From Fodinibius salipaludis (lineage in GTDB: Bacteria > Bacteroidota > Rhodothermia > Balneolales > Balneolaceae), in NCBI RefSeq assembly GCF_002287075.1, contig NZ_NSKE01000013.1:1-64000 (forward strand): a stretch of DNA of 64,000 bases. The letters are read 5' to 3'. Shown piece by piece: positions 37,763 to 47,331 of this stretch. A program made the position numbers and the translations under genes. Each line of letters starts with the position of its first letter. Within the stretch, counting starts at the first letter, position 1. The notes under the pieces are model-generated. The model was not told where the DNA came from and made no database searches. It saw only the letters and a program-made list of their open reading frames with translations.

Positions 37763-40222
37763 ATGGACAAAATCCATCATTACGAAATAAAACGCGAACT
37801 GGGGGCGGGACAGCACGGTACAGTTTATTATGCTACTGATACCCGACTCAAGCGGCCCGTTGTTATAAAAATTGTACACCCCGAGCGGGCCAAAGAGAAA
37901 CAGATTCGTGAGCAAATTCTGGAAGAAGCCCAAATTGCTTCGGCTATACAGCATCCCAATGTAAGTACTATTTACGAAGTCGGGGAATATGAAGAGCGTC
38001 CATATATTATTATGCAATATGTACCGGGACGTACCCTGGCCGAACTGCTCCAAGATGGCTCTTTGAACCTACAGTTTGCCTTGTCGATAAGTATCCAAAT
38101 TGCTGAAGGACTGGCTGAAGCTCATAAACTGGGGATATTGCATCGGGATCTAAAACCCGCCAATATCATGGTTACTGATGGTGGACTTGTCAAAATTCTT
38201 GATTTTGGTCTTGCTAAACGTCGGGAAATTTCCGAGATAGAGTCTATTACTAACGAAGAACAAACCAGCAATCAAACAAAGAAGTCATCGCAATTTGGAA
38301 CCACCGCCTATATGGCTCCCGAACAGTTTATAACGCTTCGTAGTAGCAACCAAAGCGATATCTTTTCGCTCGGCGTCATTCTTTATGAAATTGTCACGGG
38401 ACAACATCCATTTCTTTTTGATAATAATTCGCATGAGACCGATCTTATCAGAATAATTCGATCGGTAACCCCTACGGCTCCCCACAAGCTGAGTGAAAAC
38501 ATTCCAAAGCCGCTTAGTGAGCTTATAGTGAAAGCGCTGGATAAACAACCGAGTAATCGCTTTGAGTCTGTAACAGAACTTCACGATGCATTAAAAACAT
38601 TAATGAAAAGCATGGATTTTGAGAAGGGTATGATCCCGGGTGAACGTTCAGCCCTGTTACCCTCTCCCTCACCTTCTCAAACAAAAGATTCTGAAAAGAA
38701 AAATAATCGGAACAGTACGGGATTGATCTCAATGTTAACGGAATTTTTCCTGCAAAAAGATAGCCAGGATATCCCCGAAAATTCTATTGCCGTCCTTCCT
38801 TTTAAGCAAATTAGCGAAAATGGTAAAACCCAATATTTTGGATTAGCTATGGCCGACGCTATCGCTACCCGTCTATCCCAAAATGCCTCTGTAGTTATTC
38901 GTCCGCCGAGTACTTTCCTGTCCCTTTCCGATCAGTCGATTGATGATATCGAAGCGGGAAAAAAATTAGAAACAGAATATGTACTTACCGGATCATTTTT
39001 TAGCACGGATGAAGAATTTACCCTGAACTGGCAACTCATAAAAGTAACTAATAAAGAAATACAAGCCGGTAACACCGTTTCAATTCCATCCTTCGACCTG
39101 TTAAAAGTACAGAGTGAAATCACAGAGCAAGTTTTTGATACGCTTTTTAGTCTCGGCAAACTTGAACAGCGACATGAAAAAAGATCTTTTGATAACCTGC
39201 CTATTGACCTCTCAGAACAGTATCTGGAGGCACAAGCACTACTTTCCCGTTTTTTATGGGGCTCAAATAATCCTAAAGACCTTATTGAAGGTAGAGAAAA
39301 ATTCGAAGAGGTATTGGAACAGGCTCCCGATTTTGCTGCTGCTCATGCGGGTTTGGGCCGCACGCATCTGAACTATGTTACCAACGGTTATGGTGGTCCC
39401 ACTTATTTTATGAAAGCTCAGGGGCATTTGGGTAAAGCGCTCGAACTTGATCCCGACAATGTTGAGGCTAAACTACAGAGAGCCTATACTTTCCTTTGGC
39501 GGGGCGAAAAAGACCGCGCGCGTCGCGATATTCAGTATCTGCTAAAAAATGATGGCCGTAATACCGAGGTTTTACTTGGTGCTGGTATTATTGTACAACT
39601 TGACGGACTCCACCGTGAGGCTCTTCGCCTACTGGGCAAGGCATTGCAAAAAAATCCCGCTGCAGCAACTCAAATTTACAATCGCCGGGCACGGCTCAAT
39701 CACTATCTGGGACAGTTGGATCTGGCATGGCTTGAAGTTGATAAAGGATTAACCCTTGAACCCAAACACTCACTGTTACGAACTACCAAAGGATACCTAT
39801 TTTTTAGTGAAGAAGCTTATGAAAAGGCCGTGCCGGTCTTGGAATCGGTTATTGAAGAAGATCCTAATCGCCGAGTAACATATCCGACACTGGCAATGTG
39901 TTATGTGAAAAATGATCAGCCCGAAAAGGCACACGCATTAATTACCGATGAACTGCTAACCATTGCTGCAACAGATTGCGAAATGGCATTTCGTCTGGCC
40001 TCATATTTTGCCGTTGATGGCAACCATATCGAAGCCCTGCACTGGCTGCGCAAAGCTATTTATCTTGGGTATGAAAATTATCCCTGGATCAAAGAGAATC
40101 CCATCTGGAAGCCTCTCCGCAACAATGAAGAATTCAAAGAAATATTATCTGATCTGGAACGGGTTTTTACAACAAACCAAACCCGATGGATGAAATTTTT
40201 AAATGAATTCTGGGAAGAATAA
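37763..40222 (+). CDS. Soluble Ser/Thr protein kinase with TolB/FlgO-like and TPR domains
   Basis: 819 aa from the ATG (TTG at 37733 is also in frame). Kinase domain at ~4-275: GAGQHGTVYYA P-loop, VVIKIV Lys, HRDLKPANIM catalytic loop, DFGLAKR, TAYMAPEQF. Then ENSIAVLPFKQISENGKTQY starts the domain common in bacterial kinase/cyclase-TPR proteins (~335-470), followed by ~8 TPR-like helices (480-800). Relatives usually have a TM helix between kinase and TolB-like parts; none is seen here, so it should be cytosolic. Substrate unknown. Confidence 0.9.
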   Translation: MDKIHHYEIKRELGAGQHGTVYYATDTRLKRPVVIKIVHPERAKEKQIREQILEEAQIASAIQHPNVSTIYEVGEYEERPYIIMQYVPGRTLAELLQDGSLNLQFALSISIQIAEGLAEAHKLGILHRDLKPANIMVTDGGLVKILDFGLAKRREISEIESITNEEQTSNQTKKSSQFGTTAYMAPEQFITLRSSNQSDIFSLGVILYEIVTGQHPFLFDNNSHETDLIRIIRSVTPTAPHKLSENIPKPLSELIVKALDKQPSNRFESVTELHDALKTLMKSMDFEKGMIPGERSALLPSPSPSQTKDSEKKNNRNSTGLISMLTEFFLQKDSQDIPENSIAVLPFKQISENGKTQYFGLAMADAIATRLSQNASVVIRPPSTFLSLSDQSIDDIEAGKKLETEYVLTGSFFSTDEEFTLNWQLIKVTNKEIQAGNTVSIPSFDLLKVQSEITEQVFDTLFSLGKLEQRHEKRSFDNLPIDLSEQYLEAQALLSRFLWGSNNPKDLIEGREKFEEVLEQAPDFAAAHAGLGRTHLNYVTNGYGGPTYFMKAQGHLGKALELDPDNVEAKLQRAYTFLWRGEKDRARRDIQYLLKNDGRNTEVLLGAGIIVQLDGLHREALRLLGKALQKNPAAATQIYNRRARLNHYLGQLDLAWLEVDKGLTLEPKHSLLRTTKGYLFFSEEAYEKAVPVLESVIEEDPNRRVTYPTLAMCYVKNDQPEKAHALITDELLTIAATDCEMAFRLASYFAVDGNHIEALHWLRKAIYLGYENYPWIKENPIWKPLRNNEEFKEILSDLERVFTTNQTRWMKFLNEFWEE

Positions 40223-40441
40223 TGATTTTGTATTCGTAGAAAAAATGGCTGACAATAGCTCATAAATTATCTTTAGCAGCTATTAAGTAAATCCATTTAA
40301 AAACCTATATTAACATTTTAATTTCTGCCTCCGAAACATTTTCTTTACCACTACTAAATAAATAAAGAAATAATCAGGTTTAGCAGTCGTTGACGAACTG
40401 CTATACATCTAAAGCAAACACCAATTTTTTATAAATTTCAC

Positions 40442-41017
40442 ATGATTAATACCTTAAAATATCTTTCAGCTATTCTTTTGGCAGTCGCACTTATCGGATG
40501 CCAAAATGACTCAAACGAAGAAAACACACAGCAACAAGAAACTCAGCAGCAAGGACAGCTGGGACAAATGCAGCAAGAAGTTCCTGATGTTGATGTTTCT
40601 GATGAAGAAGCTGCCACCTTTGCAGATGCTGCAATGAGTGCACAACAGGTACAGATGCAGGCTCAGAAAAAAATGATGGGCATTATTCAGGAAGAGGGAC
40701 TTGATGTTCAAACTTACCAGAAAATTGCACAGTCACAGCAAATGGGCCAGGGAGATTCTACCCAGTTTAGTGAAAGTGAAATGAAAAAGTTTGATGCAGC
40801 TACCTCATCAATGGAAAAACTGCAATCTGAAATCAGAGATAGTGTAACAAAGGCTGTTGAAGATGCGGGAATGGAAATGCAGCGTTTCCAGGATATTAGC
40901 CGGGCTGCACAACAAGATTCTGCACTGCAGATGCAAATTCAGAAGCAGATCCGAAATAAAATGGGTGGCCAAATGCAGCAACAGCAACCTCAGCAGCAGC
41001 AACCGCCACAAAACTAA
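40442..41017 (+). CDS. DUF4168-type Gln/Met-rich lipoprotein
   Basis: 191 aa. Lipobox VALIGC (Cys ~20) followed by a Gln-rich linker. The helical DUF4168-like domain (~50-165) has two repeats of the form SDEEAATFADAAMSAQQVQM ... EEGLDVQTYQKIAQ and SEMKKFDAATSSMEKLQSEI ... DAGMEMQRFQDISRA. A Gln/Pro tail ends it. Anchored in the envelope; function unknown. Monocistronic with a strong terminator. Confidence 0.75.
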   Translation: MINTLKYLSAILLAVALIGCQNDSNEENTQQQETQQQGQLGQMQQEVPDVDVSDEEAATFADAAMSAQQVQMQAQKKMMGIIQEEGLDVQTYQKIAQSQQMGQGDSTQFSESEMKKFDAATSSMEKLQSEIRDSVTKAVEDAGMEMQRFQDISRAAQQDSALQMQIQKQIRNKMGGQMQQQQPQQQQPPQN

Positions 41018-41040
41018 GAAACAAGTCAGTTATAGGATCT

Positions 41041-41070
41041 AAAGTCCGCTGTAATTATTCAGCGGACTTT
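41041..41070. terminator. Bidirectional terminator between DUF4168 gene and histidine kinase
   Basis: AAAGTCCGCTG and CAGCGGACTTT form an 11-bp perfect stem with an 8-nt loop, followed by TTTTATTT. It serves both convergent genes. Confidence 0.88.
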
Positions 41071-41090
41071 TTTATTTGGAACAGTTTTCA

Positions 41091-42299
41091 TCAAGGCACT
41101 TTAACAAAAAAGGTTGATCCTTCGCCAACTTTACTTTCGACCTGGATATTACCGCCATGGGCTTCTACAATTTTCTTAGCAATAGCCAACCCCAGACCCG
41201 TACTTTTTTCTCCCGCAGTAGCCTCAACACTTATTTTTGCAAAGGGCACAAATAAATCATCGAGTTCCTCTTCGGGAATTCCCTGCCCTTCATCGTCAAC
41301 ATAAATAGTAATTGCTCCATCACTCTCCTCACAAATCCCCACTTCTATTTCTGTTTGAAGTTGTGAATATTTAATAGCGTTAGAGATTAAGTTGTCTAAC
41401 ACCTGCTGAAATTTATAGGCATCTATTGCTTTAACAACCGACTTATCAGGCAAGTTTGTAATAATAGAGATATTCTTTTTGGTGGCTGTCGGTCGGTTTA
41501 GTGATACAACTCGCTCGATAAACTCACCAATGTTCTCATCGTTTTTCTCCAAATTAATACTACCCGATTCTATAGCTGAAATATCCAGCATATCCTCAAT
41601 AATCCGCACCATATATTCACTGGACTCTTTAATCTCCTTTACCAACTGAAACTGATCATCCGTAAACATATTTTTCTCCTCATGGTCTTCAATCAAAAAG
41701 TTGGAATAATTCTGAATCAGCGTTAGTGGATTCCGCAAATCATGAGCCGCCATCCCCAGCATTTGATTTTTCAGCTCATTCAACTTTTCAAGCTCGGCTG
41801 TCCTTTTTGTAAGCTTCCGTTGCATATTGGCCAACTCATTATTTAGTCCGCTCATTTCATCATACATCCCCCACTCATCCTCTTTAGATTCTCCGGGCTT
41901 CTCTTGTTGCTCCTTCATATAGGCCCGCAATCTATTTACCGACTCGTTATTCATTTCCATCAGACCATTTAGAAACTGCTCGGTATCATCCGGATTGTCT
42001 GTTCCAATTAACAAGTTTTCACCATCAATCCGTATGCCAGAAAAGCCAAATAAGATAGTTTCGTCATCATTTGTTACATGCAATCCCCAGTTATAAGCTA
42101 CCTCATTTGTTTTAATTCGTTCAAGAAACTGATAGGCTTTAGAGATGCTGTCACTATCAAGGCCATCAACGAAAGTAGCCTGATCATCTATATTAAATGT
42201 AAATAGGTCATATGAATCATGAATCACCTTCTGCAGTATTCCATTATCATTTACAACAATAGCAATTCCTTTAGGAACGTTTTGGTTCTGTTTGATCAA
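41091..42299 (-). CDS. Sensor histidine kinase with PAS-like N-terminus
   Basis: 402 aa, soluble. A PAS-like domain (~10-120) and a coiled-coil linker (~140-190) precede HisKA (MAAHDLRNPLTLIQNYSNF, phospho-His ~200) and HATPase (N-box DNLISNAIKYS, G1 DDEGQGIP, G2 STGLGLAIAKKIVEAHGG). No receiver domain and no response regulator follow. Its start overlaps the stop of the B12-binding sensor gene by 4 bp, so the two are translationally coupled and probably form a sensor-kinase pair. Confidence 0.9.
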   Translation of the reverse strand: MIKQNQNVPKGIAIVVNDNGILQKVIHDSYDLFTFNIDDQATFVDGLDSDSISKAYQFLERIKTNEVAYNWGLHVTNDDETILFGFSGIRIDGENLLIGTDNPDDTEQFLNGLMEMNNESVNRLRAYMKEQQEKPGESKEDEWGMYDEMSGLNNELANMQRKLTKRTAELEKLNELKNQMLGMAAHDLRNPLTLIQNYSNFLIEDHEEKNMFTDDQFQLVKEIKESSEYMVRIIEDMLDISAIESGSINLEKNDENIGEFIERVVSLNRPTATKKNISIITNLPDKSVVKAIDAYKFQQVLDNLISNAIKYSQLQTEIEVGICEESDGAITIYVDDEGQGIPEEELDDLFVPFAKISVEATAGEKSTGLGLAIAKKIVEAHGGNIQVESKVGEGSTFFVKVP

Positions 42300-43357
42300 T
42301 TTGCGGTTAATTTATTTGCGGTTTCAATTGCATCATCTGCAGATTCTGCCCACCCATCAGCACCAATTTTTTTCCACAAGTCAGGTATCATTTTAAAAGG
42401 ATATCCTCCTACGATGATTTTTACATTATCAAGCTCACTTTCGTCTCGCAATGTTTGAATCAGGTCTTTGGCTGCGCTGATGTGTAACGGTATAGTAACC
42501 GAAATCGCCAATACATCGGCATTTTTTTCCTTAACAGATCTTATTAAATGCTTATCAGGTATATTCGCCCCCAAATAATGGGTATCCCACCCTTCCATCT
42601 CAAAGAAATCAGTAACCATTCTGATACCGATTTCATGAAGCTCATCAGCTACTGAACATGCAACCAATCGTTTATCACTTTTTTCCATTGCAAATATTTT
42701 GGGATACAACTGCGACATAATCAGCTGTGTTGCAGCGGTGCAATAATGTTCTTGGGCCACCATAATTTGATTCCTCTGCCAAAGGGCTCCAATCTCATAC
42801 TGCGTTTTTTGAAAAATATGCTCGTATATATCTTTTATCGATACTCCATCATCTACCAATTCCTCAATAAGAACTGCCGCTTTCTTACGCTTACCGGCCA
42901 GCAACAAATCCAGATAATTCCGGGCCTCATCAGTGAGAGGATCATCAGGATCAAAAAATGTTATCGGCTCTTCATCACTACTTTCTATAGAGGAGAGTCC
43001 ATCATTAATAAACGTAACCAGAATTGCTGCTTCTTCTTCCGGCAACACCTTTTTTATTGCTTCCCGGATAATTACAATATTATCAACGAGATCACCACTG
43101 GGAATATCCCGTTCTCGCAGCATCGTCCGTGCCCAGCCCAAGTAAGTATTAAACAGTTCTTTGCTATCAACACAAACGGCCTGCTCTAAGTAATCGAGGT
43201 GGTAAATGGTATCCTCATAGCACTTTTCCCGCCCCTCTTCACCATAGCACTCATCCAGCTCCGGATGGCGTTCAAAATGCATTGCCGTTACTAACTCAGC
43301 CAGCTCCTGTTTATGAGCTTTCAGTTGTTGTACAACTTTACGTTCAGATCCTGGCAT
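42296..43357 (-). CDS. B12-binding sensor protein with photoreceptor-type W-x9-EH motif
   Basis: 353 aa. Residues ~1-125 are a helical domain I cannot assign. Residues ~140-220 are a four-helix cap (B12-binding_2) with W193, nine residues, then E203-H204, the W-x9-EH signature of adenosylcobalamin light sensors such as CarH. Residues ~228-350 are the Rossmann cobalamin-binding domain with ELHEIG (lower-ligand His241) and KIIVGGYPF. No DNA-binding or methyltransferase domain is present. Coupled to a histidine kinase (4-bp overlap), it likely senses light or B12 and signals through it. Confidence 0.85.
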   Translation of the reverse strand: MPGSERKVVQQLKAHKQELAELVTAMHFERHPELDECYGEEGREKCYEDTIYHLDYLEQAVCVDSKELFNTYLGWARTMLRERDIPSGDLVDNIVIIREAIKKVLPEEEAAILVTFINDGLSSIESSDEEPITFFDPDDPLTDEARNYLDLLLAGKRKKAAVLIEELVDDGVSIKDIYEHIFQKTQYEIGALWQRNQIMVAQEHYCTAATQLIMSQLYPKIFAMEKSDKRLVACSVADELHEIGIRMVTDFFEMEGWDTHYLGANIPDKHLIRSVKEKNADVLAISVTIPLHISAAKDLIQTLRDESELDNVKIIVGGYPFKMIPDLWKKIGADGWAESADDAIETANKLTAN

Positions 43358-43367
43358 AGTTAGCTCT

Positions 43368-43667
43368 CTAAGAAGTTATATGATCAAAATAATTGAGCGT
43401 AAAACTACGTTTTACCATCTTTAACCCTTTGGGGATATTCTGATGCGATTCGCTGCGATGATTGTCGTGCCAATAGTGAAACGATTCCTCATCCTCCCAA
43501 TGGGTAATCAGCCAAAACTCTGCGGGATTATCCTTTGGTGAAATAACATTAAGTGTCACAAAGCTATCGGCATCCTCCACCAGCTCAGGACGTTTCCGAA
43601 AGGCCTCTCGCACTTCATCTTCCATATTATTACGCCCTTCAAATCTACTAATAGCCGTAAAGCCCAT
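43368..43667 (-). CDS. Antibiotic biosynthesis monooxygenase-family protein (HmoA/IsdG-like)
   Basis: 99 aa from ATG (in-frame TTG at 43679 is an alternative). Dimeric ferredoxin-like ABM fold: MGFTAISRFEG, then NPAEFWLITHWEDEESFHYW and a His-rich helix (HDNHRSESH). Such proteins degrade haem or oxidise aromatics, or act as small enzymes of unknown role. It lies 10 bp upstream of the B12 sensor, first gene of the operon. Haem degradation is possible but the key Asn/His pattern cannot be confirmed by eye. Confidence 0.75.
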   Translation of the reverse strand: MGFTAISRFEGRNNMEDEVREAFRKRPELVEDADSFVTLNVISPKDNPAEFWLITHWEDEESFHYWHDNHRSESHQNIPKGLKMVKRSFTLNYFDHITS

Positions 43668-43821
43668 AATATTTGCCAATAATTTTGCTGACTTTTCCTA
43701 AATGCTCCCTACCTAAAGACTAATCTCTTCTCAATCAATATAACATTAATAAAGTTTAATATTAAAACAGTGTGCCAACTATTCTATCTACAATCTTTTC
43801 GATAAAACACAATATACTATA

Positions 43822-44343
43822 CTACAGAGTGTCCCTTAATAACCATTCTGGAATAGAATTATCCTCTCGCTCGTTATTCCAGATTATATTAATAATCCAC
43901 CAGCGATTCTGATCATACACCAATTGAACACTATTTACTCCGCGTCGTGTTACTTCTCCATCTTCAGCCGACCTAATTTTATAAGCTGTCTGAACCGTAG
44001 CCATCTCTCCAAATTGAAATACCTCGCGTCCAATCTCCTCTTCCCAGAATCCATTCTCCTTAAAGTATTCATCATTGCGGTCGATATACTGATCAGGTGT
44101 CAATGATACATATCGCAAAGAGCCATCCTCAGCCTTACTTATCGTCCCCATATTTGCTCCCTCTTTATATAGCGAAGAAAACCGATCCCAGTCACGCTGG
44201 CCAGCCGGACCGGAAATCACATCGTACAGAGCCGTAATTATTCCATCAATACTGCCAACATCTTCTTCATTAGCCTGTTGTCCGTAAGTAACACTGCTTA
44301 AAGTTAGTAGGAAACTTAAAATTGAACCGTAAAAAACTTTCAT
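43822..44343 (-). CDS. Secreted NTF2/SnoaL-like protein
   Basis: 173 aa from MKVFYGSIL, whose signal peptide (cleaved near TYGQ) marks this ATG as the start rather than the ATG 60 bp upstream. The mature part has a cone-shaped NTF2-like pattern: DVISGPAGQRDWDRFSSLY, then GEMATVQTAYKIRS and VNSVQLVYDQNRWWIINIIW. Fold only; substrate unknown. It is upstream of the ABM/B12/kinase operon on the same strand with a 142-bp gap, so co-transcription is uncertain. Confidence 0.7.
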   Translation of the reverse strand: MKVFYGSILSFLLTLSSVTYGQQANEEDVGSIDGIITALYDVISGPAGQRDWDRFSSLYKEGANMGTISKAEDGSLRYVSLTPDQYIDRNDEYFKENGFWEEEIGREVFQFGEMATVQTAYKIRSAEDGEVTRRGVNSVQLVYDQNRWWIINIIWNNEREDNSIPEWLLRDTL

Positions 44344-44572
44344 AATAGTATGAGCTATTTGTTTTTGGATGGTAATGAAATTTCCCAGAGAGGTAACAAG
44401 CAAGGTACATCTAAATTCAATTTTATCGGAACGTTATTTTCACTCATTTTATTTACAATCCATGCACTAAAACGTTAATCAACATAGCAAAACAATCTCT
44501 ACCAAAAAGAAGCAACCTCTTCTAAAAGACCTTAACCTCTATGTAATCTTTGGCATCACGCTTTCAGCGGTA

Positions 44573-45667
44573 ATGGGCGTTTCCAGTATTGCCCCCGCCC
44601 TGCCAAAAATGGCGAACGTCCTGGAAGTCTCGAACGAACGTATCGGACTGCTTATCACCGCATTTACCATTCCCGGCATGTTTTTAACGCCCTTTTTAGG
44701 GGTATTTGCCGACCGCATCGGACGTAAAGTCATTCTGGTGCCCTCATTGTTTATTTTCGGAATCGCCGGAACGGCCTGCGCTTTTGCCACAGATTTTACC
44801 TGGCTCCTTATCCTCCGATTCATTCAGGGAATTGGCGGCGCTTCGCTCGGAGCGTTGAATGTCACCCTGATTGGAGATCTTTATGAAGGCAACCGTCGGG
44901 CAACGGCAATGGGATATAACGGCAGCATACTCAGCGTGGGTACCGCAGCATATCCGGCCATCGGTGGTGGACTGGCACTGTTGGGATGGTTTTATCCCTT
45001 CTTTCTAACGCTGATAGCTATTCCAGTAGGTTTATTCGTATTAGCCAAACTGGATAATCCCGAACCCGATAATCACCAAAACATTAAGTCGTACCTCGGT
45101 GATATCCTCAACGCACTCAAATCAAAAACAGTCATCGGACTCTTTGCCGCAAACTTTCTTACGTTCATTATCCTGTACGGAGGTTACCTGACATACTTCC
45201 CGATATTACTCGACGAACAGTTCAGCAAATCATCACTGGTTATTGGGATTATGTTATCCGGCTCATCACTTATTACAGCCTTCGCCTCTTCACAGCTGGG
45301 CAATTTAACCAGGCGATTTGCTGAATCCACGCTTATTATTACAGCAGCTTTTCTCTATTTCGGTGTATTTTTAAGCATCCCCTTTATCGAAAATATCTGG
45401 CTTTTTACTCTGCCTATTATCGTATTTGGATTTGCGCAGGGTATTAATATCCCCAGTATATTAAACCTGCTTACCCATCAGGCGCCCAAAGAATATCGGG
45501 CAGCATTCTTATCGGTCAACTGGACCATTATCAGAAGTGGTCAGGCGGTCGGACCCTTTCTTTTGGGATTAGTGTATGGAGCTTTTGGTCTTAATGGCAC
45601 ATTTTGGATATCAAGCACTGCAGCACTCTGTTTTATCGCGGTAGGCTTTCTGATGATTCGCCCCTGA
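44573..45667 (+). CDS. MFS transporter, start codon unclear
   Basis: 364 aa from the first ATG, but that would cut TM1: the same frame continues upstream to 44471 (STKKKQPLLKDLNLYVIFGI just before it) without any ATG, GTG or TTG. The real N-terminus is therefore ~25-30 residues longer, with a non-standard start or an upstream indel. Twelve TM helices in two halves; motif A GVFADRIGRKVILVPSL between TM2 and TM3 and a second-half FGFAQGINIPSILNLL. Likely drug or sugar efflux; substrate unknown. Divergent from the NTF2-like gene. Confidence 0.85.
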   Translation: MGVSSIAPALPKMANVLEVSNERIGLLITAFTIPGMFLTPFLGVFADRIGRKVILVPSLFIFGIAGTACAFATDFTWLLILRFIQGIGGASLGALNVTLIGDLYEGNRRATAMGYNGSILSVGTAAYPAIGGGLALLGWFYPFFLTLIAIPVGLFVLAKLDNPEPDNHQNIKSYLGDILNALKSKTVIGLFAANFLTFIILYGGYLTYFPILLDEQFSKSSLVIGIMLSGSSLITAFASSQLGNLTRRFAESTLIITAAFLYFGVFLSIPFIENIWLFTLPIIVFGFAQGINIPSILNLLTHQAPKEYRAAFLSVNWTIIRSGQAVGPFLLGLVYGAFGLNGTFWISSTAALCFIAVGFLMIRP

Positions 45668-45955
45668 GCAGTAAAATAATCCTCAATAAAAAAGAACCCC
45701 GAGAGTATCCGTCCCGGGGCTCTGTGCTTTAGGTTTCAGCATTTAGGAGTGAATAGAGTATCTAGTTGGCTAACTAGATGATCTAAAGAGACAATAATAG
45801 TGCGTTCTGTTTTCAAGAGTATGGCAAACCCCTTTTGTTACAAAAAAATTATCTTACCATATTACCTGTACACTCAGGCTTAAGGAACAAATAATTCTGT
45901 CTGCGATATCAGTTATCACAACAATTCATCAATAACCTTAACTCGGCCGCCAAGA

Positions 45956-46825
45956 ATGACCTTTCCAAAGTATATATCTGTGATTCTATTAACGTGTGCA
46001 CTCTTTTTACTGGATGGATGTGCGGCCCTTGAAGATTTATCCAATTCTATTCAAAAACCAAAACTTTCGGTAGAGAATGTCCGCGTCAGTGATTTCAATT
46101 TTGAAGAGATGGAACTCACCTATGATATAAAAGTTGATAATCCGAATGCGCTATCGGTAAAAATGCTGGCCTACGACTATAATCTTGATATCAATGAAAA
46201 TACCCTTGTAAACGGGAATCAGAAGAAAGAGCTTGCTATCGAGGCTTCGGGAGCCAGTACGTTCCAGGTTCCAATGCGGCTTAATTTTGCTGATGTATAT
46301 CAAAGCGTACAAAATCTGAGAGATTCAGATGAAGCAACCTACAGCTTTTTGAGTAACCTAACCTTTGATCTGCCTGCCCTCGGAAAAACCAACGTACCCG
46401 TAAGCAAGAAAGGGCAAATTCCACTGTTGAAAACACCTGAAATAAGTCTTGAAGATTTTGAAGTTACGGGAGTTAATTTCAGCAGTGCCGATATCAACCT
46501 GCAACTGAGTTTTGATAATCCCAACAGTTTTGGGATTGACGTTAATGCTCTTAATTACGATTTGATAATTAATGGAGATCAATGGGCCGACGGCACGGCA
46601 CTTAGGGGCACAACTATCGAGGAAAAAGGTGTCACCATGCTCAACATCCCAATCTCGCTGAATATTTCCCAGATGGGGATATCAGCCTACCGGCTGTTGA
46701 CCGGCGGCGAAACCTTTGATTACCACATAAAAGGTAATTTTGATCTCAATGCCCGGCACGAGCTACTCGGCCAAACCACCTTCGACTTTCTACGCTCCGG
46801 CAATTTATCACTGCCGCCAAACTAA
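45956..46825 (+). CDS. LEA type 2 (WHy domain) lipoprotein
   Basis: 289 aa. Lipobox LLDGC (Cys ~22) then two tandem WHy/LEA14 domains (~37-150 and ~155-285), each with the NPNALS/NPNSFG motif: MELTYDIKVDNPNALSVKML and DINLQLSFDNPNSFGIDVNA. LEA-2 proteins are linked to desiccation and osmotic stress, which suits a salt-adapted host. 29 bp upstream of ogt, probably co-transcribed. Confidence 0.85.
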   Translation: MTFPKYISVILLTCALFLLDGCAALEDLSNSIQKPKLSVENVRVSDFNFEEMELTYDIKVDNPNALSVKMLAYDYNLDINENTLVNGNQKKELAIEASGASTFQVPMRLNFADVYQSVQNLRDSDEATYSFLSNLTFDLPALGKTNVPVSKKGQIPLLKTPEISLEDFEVTGVNFSSADINLQLSFDNPNSFGIDVNALNYDLIINGDQWADGTALRGTTIEEKGVTMLNIPISLNISQMGISAYRLLTGGETFDYHIKGNFDLNARHELLGQTTFDFLRSGNLSLPPN

Positions 46826-46854
46826 ATCCTAATCTGAAGCAGAATCTCACATCA

Positions 46855-47331
46855 TTGTCAAAAGATTATACTACATACGCACCATCCCCTTTAGGTACTC
46901 TTCAAATAACAGCTGAGGAGAACGGACTTACTGCCATCAACTATACCGATAATCCCGCGACGGAATCTTCGAATAAGCACCAACATCCTGTGCTTACAAA
47001 AACGGTTGACCAATTGAATGCATACTTTGACGAACAAAGAAAAGCATTTGACCTCCCATTAGTTTTAAAAGGAACTGATTTTCAGCAAAAAGTCTGGAAA
47101 CAACTTCAACAGATTCCCTACGGACAAACGATAACCTACAGCGAGTTAGCCAATCGGCTCGGGGATCCCCAAAAAGCGCGGGCTGTGGCCGGTGCCAATG
47201 GAATGAATCCCCTCCCAATAATCATTCCCTGCCATCGTGTTATCGGTGCTGATAACAAACTGACGGGCTACAGCGGTGGCATTCAGCGAAAGGAATTTCT
47301 CCTAAAGCTTGAGGGGGCACTTCTTCTTTAA
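46855..47331 (+). CDS. ogt: Methylated-DNA--protein-cysteine methyltransferase (Ogt)
   Basis: 158 aa, starting from TTG (no upstream ATG in frame; SKDYTTYAPSPLG fits the family start). The C-terminal DNA-binding domain has FQQKVWKQLQQIPYGQTITY, a recognition helix and the active site PIIIPCHRVIG with the acceptor Cys. Removes O6-alkyl groups from guanine in a suicide reaction. Lacks an Ada N-terminal domain. Confidence 0.94.
   Translation: MSKDYTTYAPSPLGTLQITAEENGLTAINYTDNPATESSNKHQHPVLTKTVDQLNAYFDEQRKAFDLPLVLKGTDFQQKVWKQLQQIPYGQTITYSELANRLGDPQKARAVAGANGMNPLPIIIPCHRVIGADNKLTGYSGGIQRKEFLLKLEGALLL

Noticed and set aside
45693-45722. Hairpin ACCCCG/CGGGGC after the MFS gene
   Set aside because: Stem is short with a mismatch and no T-run; not strong enough to list as a terminator.
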